NCBI RefSeq assembly: GCF_014204895.1
Contig: NZ_JACHMF010000001.1
Span: forward strand, 9,114,001-9,178,000
Direction of reading: 5' to 3'
Length of the DNA: 64,000 bases
Source: Paractinoplanes abujensis
GTDB lineage: Bacteria > Actinomycetota > Actinomycetes > Mycobacteriales > Micromonosporaceae
The notes under the pieces are model-generated. The model made no database searches and was not told the DNA's origin. It saw nothing but the letters and a program-made list of their open reading frames with translations. Each line of letters starts with the position of its first letter. Within the stretch, counting starts at the first letter, position 1. This document shows positions 44,331-54,640 of the stretch, in pieces. The translations under genes were made by a program, and so were the position numbers.

Positions 44331-47011
44331 AGACGGCGGAGATCAAGCGGCGCTATCTGGCGCATTTCGAGGCCAACGGGCACACGGTCGTGCCGAGTGC
44401 CCCGCTGCCCGCTATCGACGACCCCAACCTGCTGTTCATCAACGCCGGCATGGTGCAGTTCGTGCCGTATTTCCTGGGCCAGCGCACCCCGCCTTTCCCT
44501 CGTGCGGTGAGCGTGCAGAAGTGCATCCGCACGCCCGACATCGACGAGGTCGGCAAGACCTCCCGGCACGGCACGTTCTTCCAGATGAACGGCAACTTCT
44601 CGTTCGGCGACTACTTCAAGGAAGGCGCGATCAAGCTCGCCTGGGAGCTGTCGACGAACCCGGTCGAGCAGGGCGGCTTCGGGCTCGACCCGGAGCGCAT
44701 CTGGCCGACCGTCTACCTCGACGACGACGAGGCGTTCGCCCACTGGAAGGCGATCGGGGTGCCCGAGTCGCGGATCGTGCGCCGCGGCAAGAAGGACAAC
44801 TACTGGTCGATGGGCATCCCGGGCCCGGCCGGCCCGTGCTCCGAGCTGTTCTACGACCGCGGCCCCGAGTACGGCAAGGACGGCGGCCCCGAGGTCGACG
44901 AGGACCGGTTCATGGAGTTCTGGAACCTGGTCTTCATGCAGTACGAGATCACCGACGTGAAGTCGAAGTCGGAGTTCACGGTCGTCGGTGACCTGCCCAA
45001 GCAGAACATCGACACCGGCATGGGCCTGGAGCGCGTCGCGGCGCTGCTGCAGGGCGTCGACAACCTGTACGAGATCGACGAGGTGCGCCCGATCCTCGAC
45101 CGCGCGGCCGAGATGACCGGCAAGCAGTACGGCGCGAAGTCCGGGCACATCGCGGGTGAGTCCCACCCCGACGACGTACGCCTGCGGGTGATCGCCGACC
45201 ACGTGCGCACCGCGCTGATGCTGATCGGCGACGGTGTCACGCCCAGCAACGAGGGCCGTGGATACGTGCTGCGCCGGATCATGCGCCGCGCGATCCGGGC
45301 GATCCGTCTGCTCGGCTGGCAAGCGCCGGCGCTGCCCGAGCTGCTGCCGGTGGCGCGCGACTGCATGGCCCCGTCGTACCCCGAGCTGGCCGAGGAGTTC
45401 GGCCGGATCTCCACGTACGCGTACGCCGAGGAGGACGCGTTCCTGTCCACGCTGCGCGCGGGCACGACGATCCTGGACACGGCGATCAGCGACACCCGGG
45501 CCAAGGGCGGCAAGGCGCTCAGCGGCGACCAGGCCTTCCAGCTGCACGACACGTACGGCTTCCCGATCGACCTGACCCTGGAGATCGCGCAGGAGCAGGG
45601 CCTCGAGGTCGACCAGGACGGCTTCCGCCGGCTGATGGCCGACCAGCGGGCCCGCGCGAAGGCGGACGCGGCCGCGCGCAAGACGGGCCACGCCGACCTC
45701 AGCGCGTACCGGAACGCTCTGGATCTCGGTGGTCCGGTCGAGTTCACCGGTTATCAGGAGGTCTCGCGCGAGTCGCGGGTGCGGGCGCTCATCGGTGGCA
45801 GCGGCGCGGTCGAGGTGGCCGGCGAGGGTGACTTCGTGGAGCTGGTGCTCGACACCACGCCGTTCTACGCCGAGGGCGGTGGCCAGCAGGCCGACACCGG
45901 CGTGATCAAGGTCGGCGGGGGCCAGCTCGAGATCGTCGACGTGCAGCAGCCGCTGCCGGGCCTGATCGTGCACAAGGCGCGGGTGATCCGCGGTGAGGTG
46001 CGCACGGGTGAGGCGGCCGAGGCCGAGATCGACGTGACCCGGCGCAAGGCGATCTCGCGGTCGCACACCGCCACCCACCTGATCCACCAGACCATGCGCG
46101 CGTTCCTCGGCGAGTCGGCGACCCAGGCCGGTTCGCTGAACGCGCCGGGCCGGCTGCGTTTCGACTTCAACACGCCGGGGGCCGTCTCGCCCGCGGTGCT
46201 GCACGACGTCGAGCAGCAGGTCAACGAGGTGCTGCTGCGTGACCTGGAAGTCCACGCGTTCATCACCTCCCAGTCCGAGGCGCGCCGGTTGGGCGCGATG
46301 GCGCTGTTCGGAGAGAAGTACGGCGATGAGGTCCGTGTGGTTGAAGTCGGCGACTACGCGCGTGAGCTTTGTGGTGGCACGCACGTCGCCCGCTCGGGTC
46401 AGCTGGGCCTGGTGAAGATCCTCAACGAGCAGTCGATCGGCTCCGGTGTGCGCCGGGTCGAGGCGCTCGTCGGCATCGACGCGTTCGGCTTCCTGGCCAA
46501 GGAACACCTGTTGGTGGCGCGTCTGGCCGAGCTTTTCCGGGTGCCCGGGGACCAGGTCGCGGACCGGGTCGAGCAGACGGTGACCGCGCTGCGCGACGCC
46601 GAGAAGGAGCTCGAGAAGATGCGCGCGCAGATGGTGCTGGGCGGTGCGGGTACGCTCGCGGCCCAGGCCAAGGATGTGCGCGGGGTGGCCTTCGTCGGCA
46701 CCGAGGCTCCCGAGGGCGCGGCCGGCAACGACGTGCGTACGCTGGCTCAGGAGATCCGCGGCAAGATCGACGCGGCTCGTCCCGCGGTGGTCGCGGTGGC
46801 GGCCCGGGCTAACGGCAAGGCGTCGCTGATCGTTGCTCTCAACGGCGCGGCCAAGGCCCGTGGGCTCTCCGCGGCCGATCTGGTCAAGGGCGCCCTGTCC
46901 GGCCGGGGTGGCGGCAACGCCGACCTCGCGCAGGGCGGTGGGCTGCCCGCCGACCAGGTGCCGGTACTTTTGGCGGCGGTCGAGAAGGCGGTGGGTGACA
47001 CCGCTCAGTAG
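44327..47011 (+). CDS. alaS: Alanyl-tRNA synthetase
   Basis: Class II synthetase that charges tRNA-Ala and edits mischarged Ser and Gly. The 894-residue protein starts [20 protein letters not shown] and has the aminoacylation core ([34 protein letters not shown]), the editing domain with [12 protein letters not shown] near residue 585 and the zinc site CGGTHV near 684, and a C-terminal coiled coil and DHHA1 domain ending with [14 protein letters not shown]. The length and all signatures are normal. It overlaps the preceding small gene and is followed by ruvX after 23 bases. Confidence 0.97.
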   Translation: MKTAEIKRRYLAHFEANGHTVVPSAPLPAIDDPNLLFINAGMVQFVPYFLGQRTPPFPRAVSVQKCIRTPDIDEVGKTSRHGTFFQMNGNFSFGDYFKEGAIKLAWELSTNPVEQGGFGLDPERIWPTVYLDDDEAFAHWKAIGVPESRIVRRGKKDNYWSMGIPGPAGPCSELFYDRGPEYGKDGGPEVDEDRFMEFWNLVFMQYEITDVKSKSEFTVVGDLPKQNIDTGMGLERVAALLQGVDNLYEIDEVRPILDRAAEMTGKQYGAKSGHIAGESHPDDVRLRVIADHVRTALMLIGDGVTPSNEGRGYVLRRIMRRAIRAIRLLGWQAPALPELLPVARDCMAPSYPELAEEFGRISTYAYAEEDAFLSTLRAGTTILDTAISDTRAKGGKALSGDQAFQLHDTYGFPIDLTLEIAQEQGLEVDQDGFRRLMADQRARAKADAAARKTGHADLSAYRNALDLGGPVEFTGYQEVSRESRVRALIGGSGAVEVAGEGDFVELVLDTTPFYAEGGGQQADTGVIKVGGGQLEIVDVQQPLPGLIVHKARVIRGEVRTGEAAEAEIDVTRRKAISRSHTATHLIHQTMRAFLGESATQAGSLNAPGRLRFDFNTPGAVSPAVLHDVEQQVNEVLLRDLEVHAFITSQSEARRLGAMALFGEKYGDEVRVVEVGDYARELCGGTHVARSGQLGLVKILNEQSIGSGVRRVEALVGIDAFGFLAKEHLLVARLAELFRVPGDQVADRVEQTVTALRDAEKELEKMRAQMVLGGAGTLAAQAKDVRGVAFVGTEAPEGAAGNDVRTLAQEIRGKIDAARPAVVAVAARANGKASLIVALNGAAKARGLSAADLVKGALSGRGGGNADLAQGGGLPADQVPVLLAAVEKAVGDTAQ

Positions 47012-47034
47012 CGGTAACTACGGAGGGTGGCCGG

Positions 47035-47493
47035 ATGAGCGCGCTGTCGCGGGGTAGGCGACTGGGCGTCGATGTCGGTAAGGTGCGCGTCGGGGTCGCG
47101 ATCAGCGACCCTGACGGGATCCTGGCCACCCCCCTGGTCACGGTGCCCCGTGACATGGGTGCGGCAACCGATGCCGTGCCTAGCGACATAGCTGAGCTCG
47201 TCCGCCTTGTGGGGGAACACGAGGTGGTGCAGATCGTGGTGGGGCTCCCGGTGCGCCTGAACGGGGCCGAGGGACCCGCCGCCATCGACATCCGCGCGTA
47301 CGTGGAGCGCCTGTCGGCTTCGGCCGGTGAGGTTCCGGTTGCTCTTGCTGACGAGAGGATGTCGACGGTGGTCGCAACCCGTAGGCTTGCCGAGCGTGGC
47401 GTCCGAGGGAAGCGCCAACGCGCGGTCGTCGACCAGGCGGCCGCGGTGGAGATCCTGCAGAGCTGGCTGGACGCGCAGCGGAGGCAGAGATGA
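47035..47493 (+). CDS. ruvX: RuvX/YqgF family putative Holliday junction resolvase
   Basis: A 152-residue RNase H-fold protein (YqgF/RuvX) proposed to act as a Holliday-junction resolvase or in 16S rRNA 5'-end maturation. The metal-binding Asp is in RLGVDVGKVRVGVAISD, with Glu/Asp further on in VVGLPVRLNGAEG and LADERMSTVVA. The order alaS-ruvX-mltG-aroE is the standard actinobacterial arrangement. The ATG has CGGAGGGTGGCCGG upstream. It overlaps mltG by four bases. Confidence 0.93.
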   Translation: MSALSRGRRLGVDVGKVRVGVAISDPDGILATPLVTVPRDMGAATDAVPSDIAELVRLVGEHEVVQIVVGLPVRLNGAEGPAAIDIRAYVERLSASAGEVPVALADERMSTVVATRRLAERGVRGKRQRAVVDQAAAVEILQSWLDAQRRQR

Positions 47494-48689
47494 TCGACGA
47501 GCTGGATCTGGCGTTCGACGAGCACGCCGACAAGACGAAACCCCGGCACCGCCGGGGTCGCGGCGGCAAGAAGAGCTCGGGCAAGTCCGGCATCGCCTTT
47601 GTCATGGCTTTTGTCCTGCTTGCCGCGCTCGGCGGTGGTGTCTACTTCGGCTACAACAAGGTCAAGGACTTCTTCACGGCGGCCGATTACGACGGCGCGG
47701 GTGGCGACGCCATCCAGGTGACGATCGAGAAGAACGCGACCCTCACCGATATCGGCAACGCCCTGGTCGACGTCGACGTCGTCAAGAGCACCAAGGCCTT
47801 CGTGAACGCGGCGGACGCCAACCCCAAGGGCAAGAACATCCAGTCCGGCACGTACAACATGAAGAAGCAGATGTCGGCCGAAAGCGCCGTCACCCTGCTG
47901 CTCGACCCCAAGGCGCGGGTCACCAAGGGTGTCACCTTCCGCGAGGGTCTCACGATGATGCAGACGTTCGCTCTGCTGTCCAAGGCCACAAAGATCCCGG
48001 AAGACGACTTCGTGCAGGCCGCGAAGGACCCGGAGGCGCTGGGCATCCCCGACTTCTGGTTCAACCGGCGCGACGGCAAGCAGGCCAAGAAGACGGTCGA
48101 GGGCTTCCTCTTCCCCGACACGTACGAGTTCGATCCCAAGATGGACGCCAAGGCGATCCTCGAGGTGATGATCGGCCGCTTCCTCGACACCGCCACCGAG
48201 ATCGGCTTCGTCGACACCGTGCAGAAGAATCTGTCGGTCTCGCCGTTCGAGGCGCTCGTGGTCGCCTCGCTGGCCGAGGCCGAGGCGGGCGTCCCCCAGG
48301 ACCTGTCGAAGATCGCCCGGGTCGCCTACAACCGCACGTACAAGCAGCAGCCGGCCATGCCGCTGCAGTTCGACGTCACCGCGAACTACTGGCTGCAGCT
48401 CAAGGGCAGCGCGGCCAAGCACTCGGGGCAGCTCAGCCAGAAGGAACTCGACGACCCGAACAATCCGTACAACTCGGTGAGCCGGGCCGGTCTGCCCCCG
48501 GGCCCGATCGACAACCCGGGCAAGTCCGCGCTCGAGGGTGCGATGAAGCCGGCCTCGGGCGAGTGGCTGTTCTTCGTGGCCGTCGACAAGAAGGGCAACT
48601 CGGCCTTCGCCATCACCAACGAGCAGCACGACGCGAACCGGCTCAAGGCCTGCCGGAACGGCGTCCCGCTGAGCAACTGCCCGAAGTGA
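47490..48689 (+). CDS. mltG: Endolytic transglycosylase MltG
   Basis: Membrane-bound lytic transglycosylase that cuts nascent glycan strands and helps set their length. The 399-residue protein has a basic cytoplasmic start, one membrane helix near residues 34-53 (GIAFVMAFVLLAALGGGVYF), a LysM-like segment, and the YceG catalytic domain with ASLAEAEAG (catalytic Glu) near 258 and NPYNSVSRAGLPPGPIDNPG near 325. The first residues overlap the ruvX end (ATGA). It is the last gene before a 97-base gap that leads to a small secreted-protein gene. Confidence 0.94.
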   Translation: MIDELDLAFDEHADKTKPRHRRGRGGKKSSGKSGIAFVMAFVLLAALGGGVYFGYNKVKDFFTAADYDGAGGDAIQVTIEKNATLTDIGNALVDVDVVKSTKAFVNAADANPKGKNIQSGTYNMKKQMSAESAVTLLLDPKARVTKGVTFREGLTMMQTFALLSKATKIPEDDFVQAAKDPEALGIPDFWFNRRDGKQAKKTVEGFLFPDTYEFDPKMDAKAILEVMIGRFLDTATEIGFVDTVQKNLSVSPFEALVVASLAEAEAGVPQDLSKIARVAYNRTYKQQPAMPLQFDVTANYWLQLKGSAAKHSGQLSQKELDDPNNPYNSVSRAGLPPGPIDNPGKSALEGAMKPASGEWLFFVAVDKKGNSAFAITNEQHDANRLKACRNGVPLSNCPK

Positions 48690-48786
48690 CCGGTATGTAA
48701 CTCGGGGCAACGAACCGATCGATGATTCCCTATGGTTTAGGGCATCTCGCCCACGGGGGGCGCGACTTCTGCAAAGGAGTGGTGCG

Positions 48787-49140
48787 TTGACTACTGTCTC
48801 CAACTGGATGAGGCGTACGGCGTTCGTCGCCGCCGGCACGGCCGCGGTCCTCGGGGTCGTCTCGACGCCGGCACTGGCTGCGGACACCCTGAGCACCACC
48901 GGCGCGTCGGGCCGCTGGTCCTACATCAGGAACGGTGACTGGAGCCTCTACGCCAAGGACCCGCTGACCGACGGCCACTGCGCCCAGTGGCAGTACAAGG
49001 CGCCCGGCGGTTCCTGGACGAACTCGCTGAACAGCGTCTGCACGAGCACCGAGACCTGGGCCGGTTCGGCCCGCTCGGGCTACCAGATCCGGATCTGCCG
49101 CACCGGCGTCTGGAACTGCTCGGGCACCCGCACGCTGTAA
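48787..49140 (+). CDS. Small secreted protein with four cysteines
   Basis: A 117-residue protein with a clear Sec signal peptide: basic start (NWMRRT), hydrophobic core (AFVAAGTAAVLGVVSTP), and a signal peptidase site after ALA near residue 31. The mature 86 residues contain four cysteines (GHCAQW, SVCTST, RICRTG, NCSGT) and several Trp/Tyr, consistent with a compact disulfide-bonded domain. I do not recognise the family. The TTG start is supported by AAAGGAG seven bases upstream. It lies between mltG and aroE and is closed by its own strong hairpin. Confidence 0.78.
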   Translation: MTTVSNWMRRTAFVAAGTAAVLGVVSTPALAADTLSTTGASGRWSYIRNGDWSLYAKDPLTDGHCAQWQYKAPGGSWTNSLNSVCTSTETWAGSARSGYQIRICRTGVWNCSGTRTL

Positions 49141-49152
49141 TACGCTGCGAGT

Positions 49153-49185
49153 CGGCGGCCGGTCGGGTTTCCCGCCCGGCCGCCG
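49153..49185 (+). terminator. Hairpin terminator after the secreted-protein gene
   Basis: CGGCGGCCGG-T-CGGG pairs with CCCG-C-CCGGCCGCCG around a TTT loop: 14 base pairs with one mismatch, 13 bases after the stop, followed by CTGTGTTT. It separates the secreted-protein gene from aroE. Confidence 0.8.
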
Positions 49186-49217
49186 CTGTGTTTCCCGACC
49201 TCCCGGAGTTCAGCCTG

Positions 49218-50048
49218 ATGACCGCCATCCGCCGGGCCGCCGTGTGCGGCATGCCGATCAGCCACTCGTTGTCGCCCGTGATCCACAACGCGGGTTTCGC
49301 GGCCGCGGGGTTGTCCGGCTGGTCCTACGGCTCCTTCGAATGCGGCCAGGCCGACCTGGCCGCATTGGTCGGCGGGCTCGGCCCCGAGTGGGCCGGGCTG
49401 TCGCTGACCATGCCGCTCAAGGAGGAGGGGCTGCGCCTGGCCGCGGCGGCGTCCCCGGTGGCGGTGGCGATCGGCGCGGCCAACACCCTCGTACGCCGGG
49501 AGGACGGCAGCTGGCAGGCCGACAACACGGACGTGGCGGGCATGGTCCGGGTGCTGCGCGAGGCCGGCTTGAAGCCCGCGCCGACGGTCTCCGTGCTGGG
49601 CGGCGGGGGCACGGCGCGTGCGGCCCTGGCCGCGGCGGCCGACCTGGGCGCCTCAGCCGTCACGGTGGTGACCCGGCGCCCGGCGGCCCGCGAGGAGCTG
49701 ATCCCCGTGGCGACGGCGCTGGGCCTGGCCGTCCTGAGCACACCGTGGGAGCTGGCGAGCACCGCGTTCGAGGCCGACGCCGTGATCTCGACTGTGCCCA
49801 AGGGCGCCGCCGACCATCTGGCGGGTGATGTGCCCTGGCGTGCCGGCACGGTGCTCTTCGACGCGATCTACGACCCGTGGCCGACACCTCTGGCCGCCGA
49901 CGCGCAAGCCCACGGCGTACCGGTGCTGTCCGGTCTTGATCTTTTGCTGGCACAGGCGCTGAGCCAGTTCGAGCAGTTCACCGGCGTCAAACCGGCCCCG
50001 GAAGAGGCGATGCGGGCGGCTCTGCTCGCCGCGGCGGCGGCCCGTTAG
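49218..50048 (+). CDS. aroE: Shikimate dehydrogenase
   Basis: NADPH-dependent reduction of 3-dehydroshikimate to shikimate. The 276-residue protein has the substrate-binding SHSLSP in [19 protein letters not shown] near residue 13, the catalytic Lys in LTMPLKEEG near 68, the ADNTDVAG motif near 101, and the nucleotide loop [12 protein letters not shown]. The ATG at 49218 agrees with the family start and has CCGGAG 11 bases upstream. It begins the aroE-aroC-aroK set. Confidence 0.95.
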   Translation: MTAIRRAAVCGMPISHSLSPVIHNAGFAAAGLSGWSYGSFECGQADLAALVGGLGPEWAGLSLTMPLKEEGLRLAAAASPVAVAIGAANTLVRREDGSWQADNTDVAGMVRVLREAGLKPAPTVSVLGGGGTARAALAAAADLGASAVTVVTRRPAAREELIPVATALGLAVLSTPWELASTAFEADAVISTVPKGAADHLAGDVPWRAGTVLFDAIYDPWPTPLAADAQAHGVPVLSGLDLLLAQALSQFEQFTGVKPAPEEAMRAALLAAAAAR

Positions 50049-50070
50049 CGCCGCTCACGGCGGGACATGC

Positions 50071-50076
50071 CAGACT
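50071..50076 (+). promoter_or_regulatory. Candidate -10 box for aroC
   Basis: CAGACT ends seven bases before the aroC GTG, and no ribosome site is visible. It allows an own leaderless start in addition to readthrough from aroE, which ends 35 bases upstream. Confidence 0.35.
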
Positions 50077-50083
50077 GTGTCCC

Positions 50084-51262
50084 GTGTTGCGCTGGCTAAC
50101 CGCAGGTGAATCGCACGGACCGGCGCTCGTCGCGCTCCTCGAGGGAGTGCCCTCCGGGGTCGAGGTGACGAGCACGGAGATCGGGCGCGATCTCGCGCGC
50201 CGCCGGCTGGGTTACGGCCGCGGCGCCCGCATGAAGTTCGAGCAGGACGTCATCGAGATCGTCGGTGGCATCCGGCACGGGCTCACGCTGGGCAGCCCCG
50301 TCGCGATCCGGGTGGCCAACTCGGAGTGGCCCAAGTGGGAGACCGTCATGGCGGCCGACCCGGTCGACCCGGCCGAGCTCGCGTCGCAGGCCCGCAACGC
50401 GCCGCTGACCCGCCCGCGCCCCGGTCACGCCGACCTGGCCGGCATGCAGAAATACGCGCACACCGACGCCCGCCCGATCCTCGAACGGGCCAGTGCCCGC
50501 GAGACCGCGGCCCGCGTGGCCGTCGGCGTGGTGGCCAAGGCGCTGATCAAGCAGGCGCTCGGCATCGAGATCGTCTCGCACGTCATCGAGCTGGGTTCGG
50601 TGGCGGCCAAGACCGGCCTGATCCCCACCCCGGCCGACTTCGACCGGATCGACGCCGACCCGCTGCGCTGCCTCGACCCCGAGGCCAGCGCGCGCATGGT
50701 GGCCGAGGTCGACGCGGCCAAGGGCGACGCCGACACCCTGGGCGGCATCGTCGAGGTGCTGGCCTACGGCGTGCCCCCGGGTCTGGGCTCGCACGTGCAG
50801 TGGGACCGCAAGCTCGACGCTCGGCTGGCCGCGGCCCTGATGTCGATCCAGTCCGTCAAGGGCGTCGAGATCGGTGACGGCTTCACCCAGGCCCGCTCGC
50901 GCGGCTCGGTGGCGCACGACGAGATCATCCCGACCGACGACGGCGTCAAGCGCGTCACCGACCGCGCCGGCGGTCTCGAGGGCGGCATCACCAACGGTGA
51001 GCCGCTGCGGGTGCGGGCCGCGCTCAAGCCGATCTCGTCGCTCAACCGCGCTCTGCAGACGATCGACGTCACCACCGGCGAGCCCGCCACGGCCATCAAC
51101 CAGCGCTCCGACGTGGTAGCGGTGCCGGCCGGGGCGATCGTGGCCGAGGCGATGGTCGCGCTGGTGCTGGCCGAGGCCGCGGTCGAGAAGTTCGGCGGCG
51201 ACTCGGTCGGCGAGATCCGCCGCAACCTGCAGGGCTACCTCGACAACCTGGTCGTCCGCTGA
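50084..51262 (+). CDS. aroC: Chorismate synthase
   Basis: FMN-dependent last step of the shikimate pathway, from EPSP to chorismate. The 392-residue protein has the signatures [47 protein letters not shown] near residues 135-148, and the C-terminal [14 protein letters not shown]. The start is GTG at 50084, at the usual family start. Its last base is the first base of the aroK ATG (TGATG), so the two are translationally coupled. Confidence 0.96.
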   Translation: MLRWLTAGESHGPALVALLEGVPSGVEVTSTEIGRDLARRRLGYGRGARMKFEQDVIEIVGGIRHGLTLGSPVAIRVANSEWPKWETVMAADPVDPAELASQARNAPLTRPRPGHADLAGMQKYAHTDARPILERASARETAARVAVGVVAKALIKQALGIEIVSHVIELGSVAAKTGLIPTPADFDRIDADPLRCLDPEASARMVAEVDAAKGDADTLGGIVEVLAYGVPPGLGSHVQWDRKLDARLAAALMSIQSVKGVEIGDGFTQARSRGSVAHDEIIPTDDGVKRVTDRAGGLEGGITNGEPLRVRAALKPISSLNRALQTIDVTTGEPATAINQRSDVVAVPAGAIVAEAMVALVLAEAAVEKFGGDSVGEIRRNLQGYLDNLVVR

Positions 51263-51765
51263 TGGCGCCGCGGGCCGTGTTCGTGGGTGCCCCCGGCGCC
51301 GGCAAATCGACCATCGGCGCCGCGGTCGCGCAGCTGCTCGGGGTCCCGTTCGCCGACGCCGACGCGATCATCGAGGTCGAGGCGGGCAAGCCCATCCCCG
51401 AGATCTTCATCGACGACGGCGAAGAGGCTTTCCGCGCCCTCGAACGGTCCGTCATCGCTTCCGCGCTGGAGGCGTACGACGGTGTGCTCGCCCTCGGTGG
51501 TGGCGCGATCCTCGACGGGGGCACCCGGGAGTTGCTGCGCAAGCACACGGTGGTCTACCTGTCGGTCGAGCTGAGCGACGCGGTCAAGCGGGTGGGCCTC
51601 GGCGCGGGCCGGCCGCTGCTGGCCATCAACCCTCGGGCCACCTTGAAATACCTGCTCGACCAGCGCCGCCCGCTCTACGCCGAGGTGGCCACGCACACGA
51701 TCAAGACCGACGGCCGCGAGCCCGACGAGATCGCTAGCGAGGTCGCGACCCTGCTGCGGGGCTAG
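51262..51765 (+). CDS. aroK: Shikimate kinase
   Basis: Phosphorylates shikimate with ATP. The 167-residue P-loop kinase has [12 protein letters not shown] near residues 8-19, the shikimate-binding Asp in FADADAIIE, the GGG motif in [12 protein letters not shown] near 76-87, and an Arg in GAGRPLLA. It is coupled to aroC by a one-base overlap. In most actinobacteria aroB follows directly; here its stop shares CTAG with the stop of an opposite-strand gene inserted between aroK and aroB. Confidence 0.94.
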   Translation: MAPRAVFVGAPGAGKSTIGAAVAQLLGVPFADADAIIEVEAGKPIPEIFIDDGEEAFRALERSVIASALEAYDGVLALGGGAILDGGTRELLRKHTVVYLSVELSDAVKRVGLGAGRPLLAINPRATLKYLLDQRRPLYAEVATHTIKTDGREPDEIASEVATLLRG

Positions 51766-52457
51766 CTCGCGTTCGCCTCGAGCCGCTCGATCCGGGCGAT
51801 CAGCGGGGCGAGTTCCGCCCGCACGGCGGTGAGGACACCGGGGGTGCCCATGTTCGCCCGCAGGTGGGCGTAGCCGGCCAGGGCCACCCCGACCGCCCGC
51901 CGGATCGACTTGGCGTCGGCGCCGCGTTCGCGCAGCAGCCGGCCCGCGGCGCCGTCCTGCTCCGCGGCCAGGGCGACCAGCAGGTGTTCGCAGCCTACGT
52001 AGTTGTGTCCGAATCCGATCGCCTCGCCGACGGTTTGTTCCAGGGCGATCGCGGCGGGCCGGCTGAACCGCAGGCCCTCGGCCGGGCCGCCGGGCTCGCG
52101 GGTGGTGGGCGCGGTCAGCGACGCCGGCGCGACGTCCATCGCGGTCAGGATCTGCAGGGCCAGGTTGTTGCCCTCGGTCAGCACGCCGTGCAGCAGGTCG
52201 CCGGTCGACACGGTCGGGGCGCCGGCCTCGCGGGCCCGATCGACGGCCAGCGTGACCACGGTGACGAGCCGGGCCGTGAAGGCGGACAAGCGATCGGACA
52301 GATCACCCGAAAGGTCGTCCAGGATGGTCGCGCGGATCGTGGTCACCCGCTGCACCGCCTGCTCCAGTGCCCGCTGGCAGATCGCGGAGACCGGTATGCC
52401 GCTCTCGCGGACGGACTCGGCCAGGTCGTCGGGAAGGTACACGTTGATTTTCGGCAT
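51762..52457 (-). CDS. RHH-type segment fused to two Clp_N repeats
   Basis: A 231-residue protein. Residues 1-40 ([32 protein letters not shown]) look like a ribbon-helix-helix DNA-binding or antitoxin-type module. The rest resembles the N-terminal peptide-binding repeats of ClpA/ClpC: a first repeat about 55-125 ([18 protein letters not shown] helix, [15 protein letters not shown]) and a better second about 145-205 ([36 protein letters not shown]). No ATPase domain is present. It may be a DNA-binding regulator that senses or handles Clp substrates. The ATG at 52457 matches the start of the RHH motif. It interrupts aroK and aroB. Confidence 0.82.
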   Translation of the reverse strand: MPKINVYLPDDLAESVRESGIPVSAICQRALEQAVQRVTTIRATILDDLSGDLSDRLSAFTARLVTVVTLAVDRAREAGAPTVSTGDLLHGVLTEGNNLALQILTAMDVAPASLTAPTTREPGGPAEGLRFSRPAAIALEQTVGEAIGFGHNYVGCEHLLVALAAEQDGAAGRLLRERGADAKSIRRAVGVALAGYAHLRANMGTPGVLTAVRAELAPLIARIERLEANAS

Positions 52458-52467
52458 GCCGTCTTTG

Positions 52468-52499
52468 TAACCCCTATGGGGGTAGAAAGATATAACCCC
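52468..52499. promoter_or_regulatory. Three-half-site operator in the clpN-aroB gap
   Basis: TAACCCC at 52468-52474, an inverted copy GGGGGTA at 52478-52484, and a third direct copy TAACCCC at 52493-52499 lie just upstream of the RHH gene start and about 30 bases before aroB. Repeated half-sites next to an RHH gene are typical of autoregulation, so this is the likely binding site of the neighbouring protein. It could affect aroB as well. Confidence 0.6.
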
Positions 52500-52512
52500 A
52501 TTCCGCCGCCGA

Positions 52513-52518
52513 TAGGGT
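52513..52518 (+). promoter_or_regulatory. Candidate -10 box for aroB
   Basis: TAGGGT ends seven bases before the GTG at 52526, supporting that GTG as the start of a leaderless message and giving aroB a promoter of its own after the inserted opposite-strand gene. Confidence 0.5.
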
Positions 52519-52525
52519 GTCCGCC

Positions 52526-53587
52526 GTGGTGACACGGATTCAGGTGAGCGGTGACCGTCCGTACGACGTGCTTGTCGGGCGGGATCTCGCGGGCGAGCTG
52601 CCGTCGCTGATCGAGGGCGCGGCCCAGGTGGCGGTGCTGTTCTCGGCCCCGCTGCGGGACCGGGCGCAGCTCGTCGCCGAGGCCGCCGGGGTGCCGGCCC
52701 TGCTGATCGAGGTGCCCGACGCCGAGCGCGGCAAGACGATCGAGGTCGCCGCGATGTGCTGGGACAAACTGGGCGCCAACAACTTCACCCGTACGGATGC
52801 GGTGGTCGGGGTGGGCGGCGGCGCCGTGACCGACCTGGCCGGCTACGTCGCCGCGAGCTGGCTCCGCGGCGTGCGCTGGGTGCCGTGCTCGACGTCGCTG
52901 CTCGGCATGGTCGACGCGGCCGTCGGCGGCAAGACCGGCGTCAACATCGCCGCGGGCAAGAACCTGGTCGGCGCGTTCCATCCGCCCGCCGGTGTGCTCT
53001 GCGACCTCGACGCGCTGCGCACTCTGCCCGCCGACGACCTGCTGGCCGGCCTGGCCGAGGTGATCAAGTGCGGTTTCATCGCCGACCCGGCGATCCTCGA
53101 CCTGGTCGAGAACGATCCGGCCGGGGCGGTTGACCCCGAGTCGCCGGTGCTGCGCGAGCTGGTCGAGCGGGCGATCCGGGTCAAGGCCGAGGTGGTGAGC
53201 GTCGACCTCAAGGAGTCGGGGCTGCGCGAGATCCTCAACTACGGCCACACGCTGGGTCACGCGATCGAGAAGCGCGAGCAGTACACCTGGAAGCACGGGC
53301 ACGCCGTCGCCGTGGGCCTGATCTTCGCGGCCGCCTTGTCGCACCTGTCCGGGCGGCTCGACGCGGCGGCGCATGCGCGGCACCGCGCGATCCTGCGGCA
53401 GGTGGGGCTGCCGGTCTCGTACTCCAAAGACGCCTGGCCCGATCTGCTCAGCGCGATGCGTGTGGACAAGAAGGCCCGGGCGGCCACGCTGCGCTTCGTG
53501 GTGCTCGACGAGCTGGCCAAGCCCGGCATTCTGGCCGGTCCCGACGATGCCCTGCTGGAGCGGGCGTACGCGGAGGTGGCTCGATGA
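52526..53587 (+). CDS. aroB: 3-dehydroquinate synthase
   Basis: NAD- and metal-dependent cyclisation of DAHP to 3-dehydroquinate. The protein of about 353 residues has [20 protein letters not shown] near residue 91, the core [29 protein letters not shown], and the metal ligands in [11 protein letters not shown] and [10 protein letters not shown] prefer GTG 52526 because it lies seven bases after TAGGGT; in-frame GTG codons at 52517 and 52529 are alternatives. Its stop overlaps aroQ by four bases. Confidence 0.94.
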   Translation: MVTRIQVSGDRPYDVLVGRDLAGELPSLIEGAAQVAVLFSAPLRDRAQLVAEAAGVPALLIEVPDAERGKTIEVAAMCWDKLGANNFTRTDAVVGVGGGAVTDLAGYVAASWLRGVRWVPCSTSLLGMVDAAVGGKTGVNIAAGKNLVGAFHPPAGVLCDLDALRTLPADDLLAGLAEVIKCGFIADPAILDLVENDPAGAVDPESPVLRELVERAIRVKAEVVSVDLKESGLREILNYGHTLGHAIEKREQYTWKHGHAVAVGLIFAAALSHLSGRLDAAAHARHRAILRQVGLPVSYSKDAWPDLLSAMRVDKKARAATLRFVVLDELAKPGILAGPDDALLERAYAEVAR

Positions 53588-54018
53588 TCTACGTGCTGAA
53601 CGGGCCCAACCTGGGCCGCCTGGGCACCCGCGAGCCCGAGATCTACGGAACGACCACGTTCGCCGACCTCGAACGGCTGTGCCTGGAGACGGGCGCCGCG
53701 CTCGGGGTCGAGGTCGAGGTGCGCCAGACCGACGCCGAGCACGAGATGCTCCGGTGGCTGCACGCGGCCGCCGACGAGGGCGCCGACGTGGTGCTCAACC
53801 CGGCCGCTTGGAGCCACTACAACATCGCGATCCGGGACGCCGCGTCCATGCTGCGCGGACGGCTCGTCGAGGTGCACATCTCCAACATCCACACGCGCGA
53901 GGAATTCCGGCATCATTCGGTCATCTCGGCCGTCGCCACCGGTGTCATCGCGGGCTTGGGTATCGATGGGTACCGCCTCGCGCTGCAGCATCTGGCCCCA
54001 TTGGCCGGTAAAGGCTGA
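53584..54018 (+). CDS. aroQ: Type II 3-dehydroquinate dehydratase
   Basis: Dodecameric type II dehydroquinase, which converts 3-dehydroquinate to 3-dehydroshikimate. The 144-residue protein has the N-terminal [18 protein letters not shown] with catalytic Arg and Tyr, [25 protein letters not shown], and [18 protein letters not shown] with the catalytic His. The length is typical. It is coupled to aroB (ATGA) and followed after 63 bases by efp, which has its own promoter-like box. Confidence 0.95.
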   Translation: MIYVLNGPNLGRLGTREPEIYGTTTFADLERLCLETGAALGVEVEVRQTDAEHEMLRWLHAAADEGADVVLNPAAWSHYNIAIRDAASMLRGRLVEVHISNIHTREEFRHHSVISAVATGVIAGLGIDGYRLALQHLAPLAGKG

Positions 54019-54025
54019 GCGCCGG

Positions 54026-54031
54026 TAAACT
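54026..54031 (+). promoter_or_regulatory. Candidate -10 box for efp
   Basis: TAAACT, directly after aroQ, would start transcription near 54038 and give efp a leader of about 44 bases with the ribosome site AGAGGG. Confidence 0.4.
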
Positions 54032-54081
54032 CGGACGGTCACCGATTGGTTCTTTCATAACTCAGAGGGCTTGCAGACAAC

Positions 54082-54639
54082 ATGGCTTCCACGAACGACC
54101 TCAAGAACGGCCTGGTGCTCAACCTCGACGGCGACCTCTGGTCGGTCGTCGAGTTCCAGCACGTGAAGCCGGGTAAGGGCGGGGCGTTCGTGCGCACCAC
54201 GCTCAAGAACGTGCTGTCCGGCAAGGTCGTCGACAAGACGTTCAACGCCGGCACCAAGGTCGAGACCGCCACGGTCGACAAGCGCACGATGCAGTACCTG
54301 TACCAGGACGGCGAGGACTTCGTCTTCATGGACCTCGACACCTACGACCAGATCACCGTCCAGGGCGGCACGGTCGGCGAGAACGCCAACTACCTGCTGC
54401 CCGAGGCCGAGGCCACGGTCGCGTTGCACGAGGGCGTCCCGCTTTACATCGAGCTCCCGACCAGCGTCTTCCTCGAGGTCACCTACACCGAGCCCGGCCT
54501 GCAGGGCGACCGCTCCACCGGCGGCACCAAGCCGGCCACGGTCGAGACCGGTGCCACGGTTAACGTGCCGCTGTTCATCACCACCGGCGAGAAGATCAAG
54601 GTCGACACCCGCGACGGCCGTTACCTCGGTCGTTCCTGA
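54082..54639 (+). CDS. efp: Translation elongation factor P
   Basis: EF-P helps ribosomes stalled at consecutive prolines. The 185-residue protein has the three-domain plan and the loop [16 protein letters not shown] near residues 29-44, in which the Lys is the tip residue (modified in some bacteria). The C-terminal OB domain ends INVDTRDG-like: [13 protein letters not shown]. The order aroQ-efp-nusB is common in actinobacteria, although a pepQ gene often lies between aroQ and efp and is not present here. The ATG has AGAGGGCTT upstream. Confidence 0.96.
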   Translation: MASTNDLKNGLVLNLDGDLWSVVEFQHVKPGKGGAFVRTTLKNVLSGKVVDKTFNAGTKVETATVDKRTMQYLYQDGEDFVFMDLDTYDQITVQGGTVGENANYLLPEAEATVALHEGVPLYIELPTSVFLEVTYTEPGLQGDRSTGGTKPATVETGATVNVPLFITTGEKIKVDTRDGRYLGRS

Positions 54640-54640
54640 G

